Notes: a model not told the origin generated them from the letters alone. A stretch of DNA of 7,357 nt from Acidobacteriota bacterium (GCA_022759065.1 JAEMPZ010000081.1:1-7357); one strand, 5' to 3'. Shown: positions 1 to 7,335, counted from the stretch's first letter. Made by a program: numbers and translations.

Positions 1-169
1 ACACGGAGAAAAGAGGGCTATGGTTTGCGGATTATCCCTCCTTGATTTAGGCCCTCCGTAGTTTGCGTGATGCGCGGCCACAAAGAAACGCCGGCGGCGT
101 CGGACCATCTGCTTTGTCAGGCTTCGGGCGGCGGGACCGGCGCGGTCGAAGGGGCGCGGGGGAACGGGT

Positions 170-199
170 GAGGTTCCTCGCTTCGCTTCGGAATGCGGC
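170..199. repeat. Possible degenerate copy of a dispersed intergenic palindromic repeat
   Basis: The stretch TTCCTCGCTTCGCTTCGGAA (174-193) has outer arms TTCC and GGAA and a TCGCTTCGCTTC core. From memory it resembles the short element of the form CCTCGCTTCGCTCGGAATGAC that recurs between genes in many bacterial genomes. Only one copy is visible in this window, so its repetitive nature is inferred from resemblance alone. It could equally be a chance GC-rich sequence. Confidence 0.3.
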
Positions 200-228
200 C
201 TATACCGTGCCCCTCAAAAAGCTATTTT

Positions 229-242
229 GGACAGGTGTGTCC
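229..242. repeat. Inverted repeat GGACA-N4-TGTCC upstream of the polA promoter
   Basis: Perfect five-base arms (229-233 and 238-242) flank GGTG. The centre lies about 55 bases before the polA ATG and about 40 bases before the -10 box. In that position it could be a binding site for a dimeric regulator or a small hairpin. No T-run follows it, so it is not a convincing intrinsic terminator. With arms this short, chance is a real alternative. Confidence 0.3.
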
Positions 243-273
243 CAGCCCCATCGGCACAACACCGCTTCGAATT

Positions 274-291
274 TGGTATAATGCCCATCTA
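274..291 (+). promoter_or_regulatory. Extended -10 promoter giving a probably leaderless polA mRNA
   Basis: TGGTATAAT at 274-282 is a perfect extended -10 element: TG, one base, then the consensus TATAAT at 277-282. The best -35 match is weak (GGCACA at 253-258, three of six consensus bases, 18-base spacer), which the extended -10 can compensate for. Eight bases separate the -10 from the A of the polA ATG at 291, normal spacing for a start point, so transcription may begin at or within a few bases of the start codon. There is no Shine-Dalgarno sequence before this ATG, in keeping with leaderless initiation. The promoter would serve the whole four-gene cluster; I see no other convincing promoter inside it. 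Confidence 0.6.
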
Positions 292-2789
292 TGGGCGAGA
301 CGCTTTACCTCGTTGACGGTTCCTCCGTGCTGTTTCGGGCCTTCTTCGCCATAAGAAACCTCTCGACGCGCGACGGGCGGCCGACAAACGCTATTTACGG
401 CACGCTGAAAATAGCCGAGAAGATCCTCAAGGAGCACAAGCCGACCCACATCGCTTTCGTCTTTGACCTTCCCGCGCCGACCTTTCGTCACGAGGCTTAC
501 GCCTTGTACAAAGCAAACCGCCCAAAAGCGCCATCGGACCTGGTCGCGCAGATTGAGCCGGCCAAGGACATGCTTCGCGCGATGGGCCTTCCGGTTTTGG
601 AGATGGCCGGTTACGAAGCCGACGACATCATTGGAACGCTCGCCCTTCAGGCGCGGCGGGACGGTTTTTCGGTCATCATAGCCACGGCCGACAAGGACCT
701 TTTCCAACTCGTCCAAGAGGGCGTCGCCATTCTCTACACGAAGGACGAATCCATTCTCGACGCAAAGGGCGTAGAAGAGAAATTCGGCGTGAGGCCCGAT
801 CAAGTTCCAGACGTGCTTGCGCTGTGGGGCGACGCGAGCGACAACATTCCTGGAGTTCCCGGCATCGGCGAGAAGGGCGCGAAGGAGCTGATACGCCGCT
901 TCGGCGATCTTGAATCCGTGCTCTCGCACGCGAACGAGGTCGAGCGCAAAGCTTACAGGGAAGGGTTGCTGAACAACGCCAAGGAGGCGCGCTTCTCGCG
1001 GGAGCTGGCAACTGTCAAGTGCGACATGTCGCTGCCCTGGGCGCCATCGGGCCTCAAGCCTTCGCCTCCGGACCGCGAGCGGCTGCAAGCGCTCTTCAGG
1101 AGCTACGAATTCTCGTCCCTGATTTTGGATGAACGGGGCGGCAAAGGCGAAACCGTTTTGTCAGGCGAAGCAGAGCCTTTTGATGACGAGGCTCTCGCGG
1201 CCCTGAAGAACGCAGCCGCCGCCGGGCTCTCCTGGGATGAGGCCACTCTATGGTTTTCGGACGGCCAGAAGGCGTGGGTGCTGCCGGCATCATCGCTGCC
1301 TCCCGATCTCTTTCGCTCCCTGCCTGTTTGCGCTCACGACCTCAAGCCGCTGCTTCGAAAGCTTGGCCCGTCGCTATTCATCCCGGCGCCCTCTTTTCTT
1401 GATGCCGCCGTGGCAGGATACATGCTCGACCCTTCGGCAAGAGTGCCCACGGTATCTTCGCTCGCGTCCGGCTTTTTGAACCTGAGCGTTGACGAGGCTT
1501 CGGGCCCGGCCCGCGCGATGGCGCTGGCGCGCTTGAAAAAGCCCCTCGAAGAAAAGCTTGGCTCTCTAGGCATGAAAAGCCTCTGGTCCAATATCGAAGG
1601 GCCGCTCGTCGGCTCGCTGGCCCGCCTCGAAGCCGCCGGAATCGGCGTGGACATGGCCTATTTCGGCGAGCTTTCGCAACGGATGGCCGGGGACATCTCC
1701 GCCCTGGAATCTCGCATCCACGAGCTTTGCGGCGTAACTTTCAACGTGCAGAGCCCCAAGCAGCTCGGCGAGGTTCTCTTCGAGAAACTGCGCCTCGCCG
1801 CTCAGAAGAAAACGGCCAAGACGAAAACCTACTCGACGGACAACGAGGTGCTGGAAAAACTCCGTGATGCCCACCCAGTCATCCCGCTGATCCTCGAATA
1901 CCGGATGCTCTCCAAGTTGAAAGGGACCTACCTCGATCCGCTTCAAGGCTGGGTTGATCCTTCGGACGGCCGCATCCACGCCCGTTTCAACCAGACGGTC
2001 GCGGCGACCGGGAGGCTCTCCTCGTCCGAGCCGAACCTTCAGAACATTCCGATGAAAGGCGAGTGGGGGCCTCGCATCCGCCACGGTTTCGTTGCCGCGC
2101 CGGGCCACCTTTTCGTCGGGGCCGATTACAGCCAGATCGAATTGCGGATGCTGGCCCACCTTTCCGGGGATCAGGGGCTAGCCGGCGTGTTTGCTTCCGG
2201 ACAGGACATCCATGCGGCGACGGCCGCCGAGATATTCGGCGTGTCCGAGGCTCTGGTGACCCCGGACATGCGGCGGGGGGCGAAGGCGGTCAACTTCGGA
2301 ATCATTTACGGCCTTGGCGCTTTTGGCCTTGCCCGTGACATAGGCGTCTCTCGCGGCGAGGCGGCGGCCTTCATTGAGCGCTACTTCGCCCGGTTCCCGT
2401 CGGTGCGCGCTTACATCGAATCGGTTGAAAAAAGCGTTATGGAAAAGGAGGAGGTGGCCACCATCCTCGGGCGCAGGCGGCTTTTTGCCGGGATCGCTCG
2501 GGCGGCGAAGCCTCTCCAGCAGGCGCTTTTGCGCCAGGCGGTGAACACGGTCATCCAGGGTTCGGCGGCCGACTTGATAAAGAAGGCGATGGTGGAGGTG
2601 GAACCGGCCCTTCCAAAGGAGGCCAAGCTCGTGCTCCAGGTTCACGACGAATTGGTGATTGAAGCTCCGGAGCCCCTGGCGCCGAGGGTGGCTTCCATCC
2701 TCAAGAACGCGATGGAACAGGCGATGAAGCTATCTGTCCCAATCGTGGCCAGCGTTTCGCAAGGAAAGCGCTGGGACGAGTTGAAATGA
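291..2789 (+). CDS. polA: DNA polymerase I (family A), proofreading domain degenerate
   Basis: Cytoplasmic repair and replication polymerase that fills gaps and removes RNA primers. At 832 residues it is close to Thermus-type Pol I and shorter than the E. coli enzyme. The 5' nuclease domain (about 1-285) shows its metal ligands: D9 in LVDGSS, D59 in FVFDLP, YEADD at 108-112, TADKD at 132-136, GDASDN at 180-185, then a helix-hairpin-helix (GIGEKGAKEL, 191-200). The 3'-5' exonuclease region (about 290-440) lacks the DxE motif and the other metal aspartates, so proofreading is probably absent. The polymerase domain (about 441-832) is intact: ATGRLSSSEPNLQNIP (572-587), motif A DYSQIELR (D612), motif B from R661 with K665, F669 and Y673, and motif C VHDE (D786). 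F669 is the usual residue for discrimination against dideoxynucleotides. The ATG at 291 gives the normal Pol I N-terminus; it has no ribosome binding site but follows a -10 box. The stop overlaps the next gene. Confidence 0.97.
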   Translation: MGETLYLVDGSSVLFRAFFAIRNLSTRDGRPTNAIYGTLKIAEKILKEHKPTHIAFVFDLPAPTFRHEAYALYKANRPKAPSDLVAQIEPAKDMLRAMGLPVLEMAGYEADDIIGTLALQARRDGFSVIIATADKDLFQLVQEGVAILYTKDESILDAKGVEEKFGVRPDQVPDVLALWGDASDNIPGVPGIGEKGAKELIRRFGDLESVLSHANEVERKAYREGLLNNAKEARFSRELATVKCDMSLPWAPSGLKPSPPDRERLQALFRSYEFSSLILDERGGKGETVLSGEAEPFDDEALAALKNAAAAGLSWDEATLWFSDGQKAWVLPASSLPPDLFRSLPVCAHDLKPLLRKLGPSLFIPAPSFLDAAVAGYMLDPSARVPTVSSLASGFLNLSVDEASGPARAMALARLKKPLEEKLGSLGMKSLWSNIEGPLVGSLARLEAAGIGVDMAYFGELSQRMAGDISALESRIHELCGVTFNVQSPKQLGEVLFEKLRLAAQKKTAKTKTYSTDNEVLEKLRDAHPVIPLILEYRMLSKLKGTYLDPLQGWVDPSDGRIHARFNQTVAATGRLSSSEPNLQNIPMKGEWGPRIRHGFVAAPGHLFVGADYSQIELRMLAHLSGDQGLAGVFASGQDIHAATAAEIFGVSEALVTPDMRRGAKAVNFGIIYGLGAFGLARDIGVSRGEAAAFIERYFARFPSVRAYIESVEKSVMEKEEVATILGRRRLFAGIARAAKPLQQALLRQAVNTVIQGSAADLIKKAMVEVEPALPKEAKLVLQVHDELVIEAPEPLAPRVASILKNAMEQAMKLSVPIVASVSQGKRWDELK

Positions 2790-4102
2790 AGGCCTCTCCC
2801 GGATTGGCCCGGCGGCTTTGGGCCAAGGCACTGGCGCTCGGCCGCCGCGCAAAGGAGCTTTGTCCCCTCACCGCTTCAGGCGGCGCCGTGCTCGCGGCAA
2901 GCGCCTCGGTCGCGTGGTTCTACGGCGTCGGAAAGCTCGACCTCATCCTGCTCACGTCGGGAATCGTCATCGCGGTCCTTTTAGTCCTTCTCGCCGTGAC
3001 TACGCCATTGACGGCCCTCTTCCTCAGGCGCAGGAGGCGCGGCGCCACCGTCCCCCAGTCAATCTTTCTGGAGTGCGGGGCCTGGAGCCGTACCGGTTTT
3101 CACGCCCGCGCGCCGAGATGGCTCCCGTTCCTATCGCTCGAAGCCCAGTGGGAATCGCCGCCAGAGATCACCTGCGACATCCAGGGAAGGGGCGGAGAGG
3201 AGATGGTCTTCCCAAGGCGCCGCGGGGTCTTCGATTCTGTCGTGAGGCGCCTGACCCTCACGGACGTCCTCGGCCTCACGGCAGTTACGTGGCGCGAGAA
3301 GCTTCCCGTTTCGGGCAGGATACTGCCGGGGCGCGCGGCTCTTGACCGGACAGCCGTCCTGACCGGGATCGTGTTGGGCGAGGAGCAGTCCGACCCGCGG
3401 GGCGAGCCTTTCGGAGACAGGGTTGAAATGAGGAAGTACGGCCACGGCGATTCGCCCAGGATGATCCTCTGGAAAATCTACGCGCGCACCCGCAAGCTCT
3501 TCGTGCGCGTGCCGGAGCGCGCCCTCGAGCCTGCGCCGCGCGTCTGCGCCTATCTCGTGACGAGCGAGCACGACGAGCCGGCCGCATGCCTGGCGAGGAC
3601 CGTCCTTGAGCGCCAAATGCTGGGCGGCCGCTGGCGCTTCGGCGCGGACGGAGCGGAAGACGCCTCGGACATGGGCGAGGCGTTGCACGCCCTGGCCCTC
3701 TCCGGCTCGCGCGCCTTCGGGCTTCCCACGGAGCTGGAAGCCTATCTTGGCCGGGCGGCGCGCGACGGCTTCGGAGCCTGCCTTCTGATGGCGCCGGCCG
3801 TGCCGGGCCCCTGGGCGGAAGGAGTCCGCGCCGCGATAGCCTCGTCTCGAATGAGGCTCCACGTGGCTCTCGCCCTTCCCGGATGGAGCGATGAAAAAAT
3901 GAGGCCGTGGTGGAAGAGGGCGGCGTTGCGCGACGCGCCCGCCACGGGGCTCAAGCCAAAGGAGGTCGGGGATCTCATTCGCTCCCTCGCCGCTGATGGC
4001 GTCAGGTTCACGCTTGTGGACACCAAGAACGGCAGGGTCCTCCATGACCCAGAGGAGTACCTCGCGAGAGCGGCGAAGCTTTCTTCCCGGGTGGCGGCAT
4101 GA
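2786..4102 (+). CDS. DUF58 membrane protein with vWA-like C-terminal region
   Basis: The 438-residue protein has two probable membrane helices (about 31-48 and 52-80) followed by RRRRR (81-85), predicting a membrane hairpin with both ends in the cytoplasm. The DUF58 signature lies at 207-241: FGDRVEMRKYGHGDSPR, then ILWKIYARTRKLFVR, matching the family pattern in which GD, R, HWK and AR recur. The usual histidine of HWK is leucine here. An upstream beta-rich part (about 88-205) contains RRRGVFD and LTLTDVLGL, typical of the family. Residues about 250-420 look like a vWA-type fold, but the DxSxS metal motif is not visible. The start forms ATGA with the polA stop and has no well-placed ribosome binding site (AAGGAAAG lies about 18 bases upstream), so translation is probably coupled to polA. 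The biochemical function of DUF58 is unknown; the association with MoxR and transglutaminase partners is known for the family. Confidence 0.88.
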   Translation: MKASPGLARRLWAKALALGRRAKELCPLTASGGAVLAASASVAWFYGVGKLDLILLTSGIVIAVLLVLLAVTTPLTALFLRRRRRGATVPQSIFLECGAWSRTGFHARAPRWLPFLSLEAQWESPPEITCDIQGRGGEEMVFPRRRGVFDSVVRRLTLTDVLGLTAVTWREKLPVSGRILPGRAALDRTAVLTGIVLGEEQSDPRGEPFGDRVEMRKYGHGDSPRMILWKIYARTRKLFVRVPERALEPAPRVCAYLVTSEHDEPAACLARTVLERQMLGGRWRFGADGAEDASDMGEALHALALSGSRAFGLPTELEAYLGRAARDGFGACLLMAPAVPGPWAEGVRAAIASSRMRLHVALALPGWSDEKMRPWWKRAALRDAPATGLKPKEVGDLIRSLAADGVRFTLVDTKNGRVLHDPEEYLARAAKLSSRVAA

Positions 4103-6315
4103 GGAAATTGTTTTGGGAATCGCTGAACGTATTGCTCTGGGCCGCCGCGGCGGGGCTCTGCGCATACCGCTACGCGCTCCCGGGCGGCGTCGCATCGGCG
4201 ATACTCGGCGCCGCCTTGGGCGTATGGGCAGGCCGCGCCATGGCGAAGTCGCCTCTGCGGCTCTGGGTTTTAGCGCTCCTAGGCCTTTTGTCGGCCGGGC
4301 TTGGCTGGGCGCTGTCGGCCCTGGCGACCCTTTTCCCCGGCGTAGCGGCTCTTCTCGACCCCAGCGGCGCCTACGCCATCGGAGAGATGGCCTTCTGGCT
4401 CCTCTTGCCCCTGGGGGCCGTGATGATTCTGGAGGCGGTGGCCCGCCGCCACCCCCCCCTGCGCGTCGCGGAATTCTTCGCCGTGGCGCTCGTTTACGCC
4501 GCGCTCTTCGCGGCTCACCGCGAGGGCTTCATAAACAGGCCATTCTTCCTCGTGGACCCGCTCTGGGGCAACGGCCGGAACCCTCTCGGCTATTTCCTCC
4601 TGATCGGCCTTGCCCTGGCGGCGCTTCTGGCGGTCACGCTCGCCAAGGGCGCGCCCGGCAGGCGCTCCTTCATCGGCCTCATGGTCCTTCTCGCGCTCAT
4701 GGCCGCCATCTTCATGATGCTCCCTCAGGGCCATTTGAAAGAGGTCTTTGAACTCCACCGCGTGATGGGCAAGGACGGAAAGGACAAGCAGGGCGACAAG
4801 GGGCAGAAGAACCAGCGCGGCGGACCGAACGGCAAGGAGTCCGACGGAGGGAAAAGCGGAAGCTCCAAGGACCAGGATCTCCCCGACACTTTCTCGGACC
4901 AGTCATCGGGCCAGCAAAATTCCCCGGTCGCGGTGGTCGTCTTCCACGAGGATTACAAGCCGCCCCTCGGCTACTACTATTTTCGAGAGACGGCGTTCTC
5001 GACGTACAACGGCGTGCGCGTGGTGCAGGACGTGAGCGGCCGTTACGACAGGGACGTGGCCAGGGAGTTCGGCGCGGGGACGGAGAGCATTCCCCTCGGT
5101 GGCTCGTTGGAGCGGAGCGGCGCGCCTGGAGCCGGCAAGGCGTTCAAGCGGGTCAGAACCACCGTCGCCCTCATGGCCCCCCACCCGCGGCCGTTCGGCC
5201 TCGTGAACCCATCCCAGTTCACGCCCACGTCGAACCCCGACGCTCGCCGCTTTTTCAGGGCCTATGACGCACTCTCGTCGGCGCTGATGCTGATGCCCAA
5301 GGAGATCTTCGGCGAGAAGGCCGGAAGCCCGGATTGGGACTCGGCCACCTGGCGCCACTACACCGAAGGGCCTTCAGACCCGCGCTACGGCGCCCTCGCC
5401 GACCAGATCGTCTCTGCGCTGCCCGAAGCCTACCGCAAAGACTCCTTCGCGAGGGCCGTGGAGATAAAGCTCTGGCTGGACAAGCACGGCACTTACAGCC
5501 TCACCTCCAAACACGGCGACTCGCCCGACCCGGTGGCCGATTTCCTCTTCGGCGACCTGACGGGCCATTGCGTCCACTTCGCCCATGCGGCGTGCCTTCT
5601 CTACCGCGCGGCGGGCGTTCCCGCGCGGGTCGCGGCCGGCTACGCCGTGCAGGCCTCTTTTCGGGGAGGGGGCGCTGCCCTGTTGATTCGCTCCAAGGAC
5701 GCTCATGCATGGCCGGAGATTTTTCTAGAAGGCGTCGGCTGGATGCCTCTCGACATAGCGCCCGAGAAGAGCCTCGTCAAGCCTGAAGAGGCCCCCGACC
5801 AGGGGTTGCAGCAGATGCTGGGCGAGATGGCGATGAAAGACAAGCCGCCTCCGCCTCCGCCGCCGGAGGAGAAGGACAATAGCCTCATTCCGCTTTTGAA
5901 GGCGCTCGCCAGGGCTTTGATCTGGGTGTTGGCCGTGCTGGCCGCGCTGTTCTTGCCGGTCTCTTACTGCGTCAAGCTTTGGAGGCGTTATCTGCCGCTA
6001 GTCTGCCGCCCCGCCAAGGCGCCGCGCCTCTGCTACCGCGCGGCGCTCGACCGCTTGAGCGAGATTGGAATCAGGCGCAGGTTCGGCGAGGCGCCGGAGG
6101 AGTTCGCGCGCCTTGCAAGCCGGTCGGCGCCCTCCTTCGAGCCTCTCGCGCGAAGGGCGATCCGCAAGGCGCTCGGCCCGAAGGACCAGGACCCGGCGCC
6201 GCGCGAGTGCAGGCTCTTGCTTCAAAACGTCGCGCAAGAATATAAAACGGGGGCGGGGCGCCTTCGCCGCTGGCTGGGCCTTTTGAATCCCGTTTCGTGG
6301 TGGTTTGCAAGATAA
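4099..6315 (+). CDS. TgpA-like membrane transglutaminase with DUF4129-like tail
   Basis: The 738-residue protein has seven probable N-terminal membrane helices (about 9-25, 29-47, 55-79, 97-115, 122-140, 163-183, 190-208) and one at 597-622. Positive residues fall on alternate loops and place residues 210-596 outside the cytoplasm and the tail inside. The transglutaminase core (about 450-556) has the triad C491 (TGHCVHFAHA), H536 (KDAHAWPE) and D552 (WMPLDIAP), plus AAGVPARVAAGYAV (504-517), so it looks catalytically competent; the substrate is unknown. The usual acidic residue after the cysteine is valine (V492). A K/D/G/Q/S-rich linker (222-275) precedes the outer domain, and seven consecutive prolines (583-589) precede the last helix. 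The cytoplasmic tail (about 640-715), with GIRRRFGEAPEEFARL, resembles DUF4129. The start overlaps the DUF58 stop as ATGA and has only a weak GGGTGG three bases upstream, suggesting coupled translation. A protease-like or other thiol function cannot be excluded. Confidence 0.92.
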   Translation: MRKLFWESLNVLLWAAAAGLCAYRYALPGGVASAILGAALGVWAGRAMAKSPLRLWVLALLGLLSAGLGWALSALATLFPGVAALLDPSGAYAIGEMAFWLLLPLGAVMILEAVARRHPPLRVAEFFAVALVYAALFAAHREGFINRPFFLVDPLWGNGRNPLGYFLLIGLALAALLAVTLAKGAPGRRSFIGLMVLLALMAAIFMMLPQGHLKEVFELHRVMGKDGKDKQGDKGQKNQRGGPNGKESDGGKSGSSKDQDLPDTFSDQSSGQQNSPVAVVVFHEDYKPPLGYYYFRETAFSTYNGVRVVQDVSGRYDRDVAREFGAGTESIPLGGSLERSGAPGAGKAFKRVRTTVALMAPHPRPFGLVNPSQFTPTSNPDARRFFRAYDALSSALMLMPKEIFGEKAGSPDWDSATWRHYTEGPSDPRYGALADQIVSALPEAYRKDSFARAVEIKLWLDKHGTYSLTSKHGDSPDPVADFLFGDLTGHCVHFAHAACLLYRAAGVPARVAAGYAVQASFRGGGAALLIRSKDAHAWPEIFLEGVGWMPLDIAPEKSLVKPEEAPDQGLQQMLGEMAMKDKPPPPPPPEEKDNSLIPLLKALARALIWVLAVLAALFLPVSYCVKLWRRYLPLVCRPAKAPRLCYRAALDRLSEIGIRRRFGEAPEEFARLASRSAPSFEPLARRAIRKALGPKDQDPAPRECRLLLQNVAQEYKTGAGRLRRWLGLLNPVSWWFAR
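5845..5865 (+). other. Seven-proline run before the last membrane helix
   Basis: Codons for transglutaminase residues 583-589 are all proline (a mix of CCG and CCT), followed by EE. Runs of this length are known to stall ribosomes unless elongation factor P acts, so translation here probably depends on EF-P. Structurally it is probably a stiff spacer between the outer domain and the membrane helix at 597-622. Confidence 0.85.
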
Positions 6316-6320
6316 GGAGG
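6314..6320 (+). promoter_or_regulatory. Strong ribosome binding site of moxR
   Basis: AAGGAGG lies seven bases before the ATG at 6328 and overlaps the TAA stop of the transglutaminase gene. It is the only good Shine-Dalgarno sequence in front of any of the four genes, which confirms the moxR start and suggests that MoxR is made at a higher rate than the membrane proteins encoded before it. Confidence 0.85.
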
Positions 6321-6327
6321 AAGTTGA

Positions 6328-7335
6328 ATGAGCGACCCTGAAATCCCTATCGCCGAGAACCTTTCGAGGGCCTCCGAGACCGTCAGGCGGATCAGAGAGC
6401 GGCTGCGCCGCGCCGTGCTGGGGCGGGACGAGGTGATTGACCTCGTGCTTGTAGCGCTCTTCGCCGACGGCCACGTCCTTTTGGAAGACTACCCGGGCTC
6501 CGGAAAGACGACGCTCGCGAAGGCGCTCGGCGCTTCGATACGCGATGGGGGGAAGGATGACTTCCCCGCGTTCAGGCGCATCCAGTTCACCCCCGACCTG
6601 CTTCCATCGGACATAACCGGGGTCTCCGTCTTTGACCCGGACAAGGGCTCGTTCAATTTCCGGCCTGGCCCGCTTTTCACGCACGTCCTTCTTGGCGACG
6701 AGATAAACCGCACGTCGCCAAAGGTGCAGGCGGCGATGCTGGAAGCGATGGCCGAGAAGCAGGTGACGGTTGACAACGTTACCTATCCGCTCGACGAGCT
6801 TTTCTTTGTCATCGCGACGCAGAATCCGAGGGACGTGGCCGGCACTTATCCCCTGCCGGTCCCTCAGCTCGACAGGTTCCTCTTCAAGATCAGGATGGAT
6901 TACATAAGCCGCGAGGCGGAGCTGGAGGTCCTTGAAACCAGGATGGCGAGGCGCGACGCCCCAGACGAATCCGCCATGCCCAGCGTCGCCCGCGACGAAG
7001 TCGTCGAGGCGCGCGGCGCGATAGAGAGCGGCGTGACGGCCGCCCCCGCCATAAACGCATGCCTTGTTGACCTCGCCCGCGCGCTGCGAGCACACCCGCA
7101 GGTGGTGCAGGGCATCTCCACGAGAAGCCTCGTGCTCATAGTCCCGGCGCTCAAGGTGTCGGCGCTTCTTCGCGGCAGGGATTACGTCTGTGCGGAGGAC
7201 GTGGCGTGGCTCGCGCCTTATGTTTTCGGCCACAGGATGGAGCTTGGGCCGGGCGCGCCTCCTCCCGCCGAAATCATACGCGAGTGCTTGAAAGGCCCGG
7301 TGGAGGAATTGAGCAGGGCGATACTGCGACAATAA
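6328..7335 (+). CDS. MoxR-family AAA+ ATPase
   Basis: The 335-residue protein has the normal length for a MoxR ATPase, a family of cytoplasmic, probably ring-forming chaperone-like enzymes. The P-loop is LLEDYPGSGKTTLAKAL (51-67), with K60 and T61 as the nucleotide-binding residues. RIQFTPDLLPSDITG (84-98) is the family signature. Walker B is LLGDEINR (D124, E125), sensor 1 is IATQNP (162-167, N166), and GTYPLPVPQLDRFL (172-185) includes the candidate arginine finger R183. The C-terminal lid has GISTRS (262-267, candidate sensor 2 R266) and GRDYVCAEDV (283-292). All motifs are present, so it should bind and hydrolyse ATP. It follows the transglutaminase gene after 12 bases, probably in the same transcript. 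Known members work with DUF58 or vWA-domain proteins encoded beside them; here the likely partner is the DUF58 protein, two genes upstream. Confidence 0.95.
   Translation: MSDPEIPIAENLSRASETVRRIRERLRRAVLGRDEVIDLVLVALFADGHVLLEDYPGSGKTTLAKALGASIRDGGKDDFPAFRRIQFTPDLLPSDITGVSVFDPDKGSFNFRPGPLFTHVLLGDEINRTSPKVQAAMLEAMAEKQVTVDNVTYPLDELFFVIATQNPRDVAGTYPLPVPQLDRFLFKIRMDYISREAELEVLETRMARRDAPDESAMPSVARDEVVEARGAIESGVTAAPAINACLVDLARALRAHPQVVQGISTRSLVLIVPALKVSALLRGRDYVCAEDVAWLAPYVFGHRMELGPGAPPPAEIIRECLKGPVEELSRAILRQ

Larger units (their letters stand above)
1..290. other. Upstream non-coding region before polA
   Basis: No gene can be supported here. All three forward frames are open at the left edge but reach stops at bases 45, 50 and 61, so one of them may be the tail of an upstream gene; nothing recognisable is encoded in those few codons. 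A TTG-started 72-codon frame at 63-281 is arginine-rich, has no visible ribosome binding site and resembles no family I know. No tRNA, riboswitch or intrinsic terminator was recognised by eye. Short hairpin-capable sequences occur at 135-147 (GACCG/CGGTC around three bases) and 161-177 (GGAAC/GTTCC around seven bases). The right end holds the polA promoter. Confidence 0.6.

Noticed and set aside
29..57. GGATTATCC palindrome and two CCCTCC copies near the left edge, which read as AAGGAGG on the - strand
   Set aside because: No - strand start codon lies at a suitable distance from the AAGGAGG, and the repeats are too short to separate from chance.
265..271. TTCGAAT resembling a tRNA T-loop
   Set aside because: No matching acceptor, D or anticodon arms surround it.
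63..281. TTG-started 72-codon frame upstream of polA
   Set aside because: No ribosome binding site, arginine-rich translation, overlaps the promoter and the repeat-like stretch, and no recognisable family.
222..1088. Open frame of 288 codons on the - strand opposite the polA 5' end
   Set aside because: It covers the intact 5' nuclease domain of polA on the other strand and has no domain signature.
3131..4195. Open frame of 354 codons on the - strand
   Set aside because: It is antisense to the DUF58 gene, rich in arginine, proline and histidine, and has no recognisable motif; a composition artefact.
3996..4751. Open frame of 251 codons on the + strand across the DUF58/transglutaminase junction
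   Set aside because: It is in another frame of two well-supported genes and is dominated by arginine, glycine and proline, typical of a shifted GC-rich frame.
5998..7332. Open frame of 444 codons on the - strand
   Set aside because: It lies antisense to the moxR gene and the transglutaminase 3' end, both of which have clear family motifs. Long antisense frames are expected in GC-rich coding DNA, and its sequence resembles no family.
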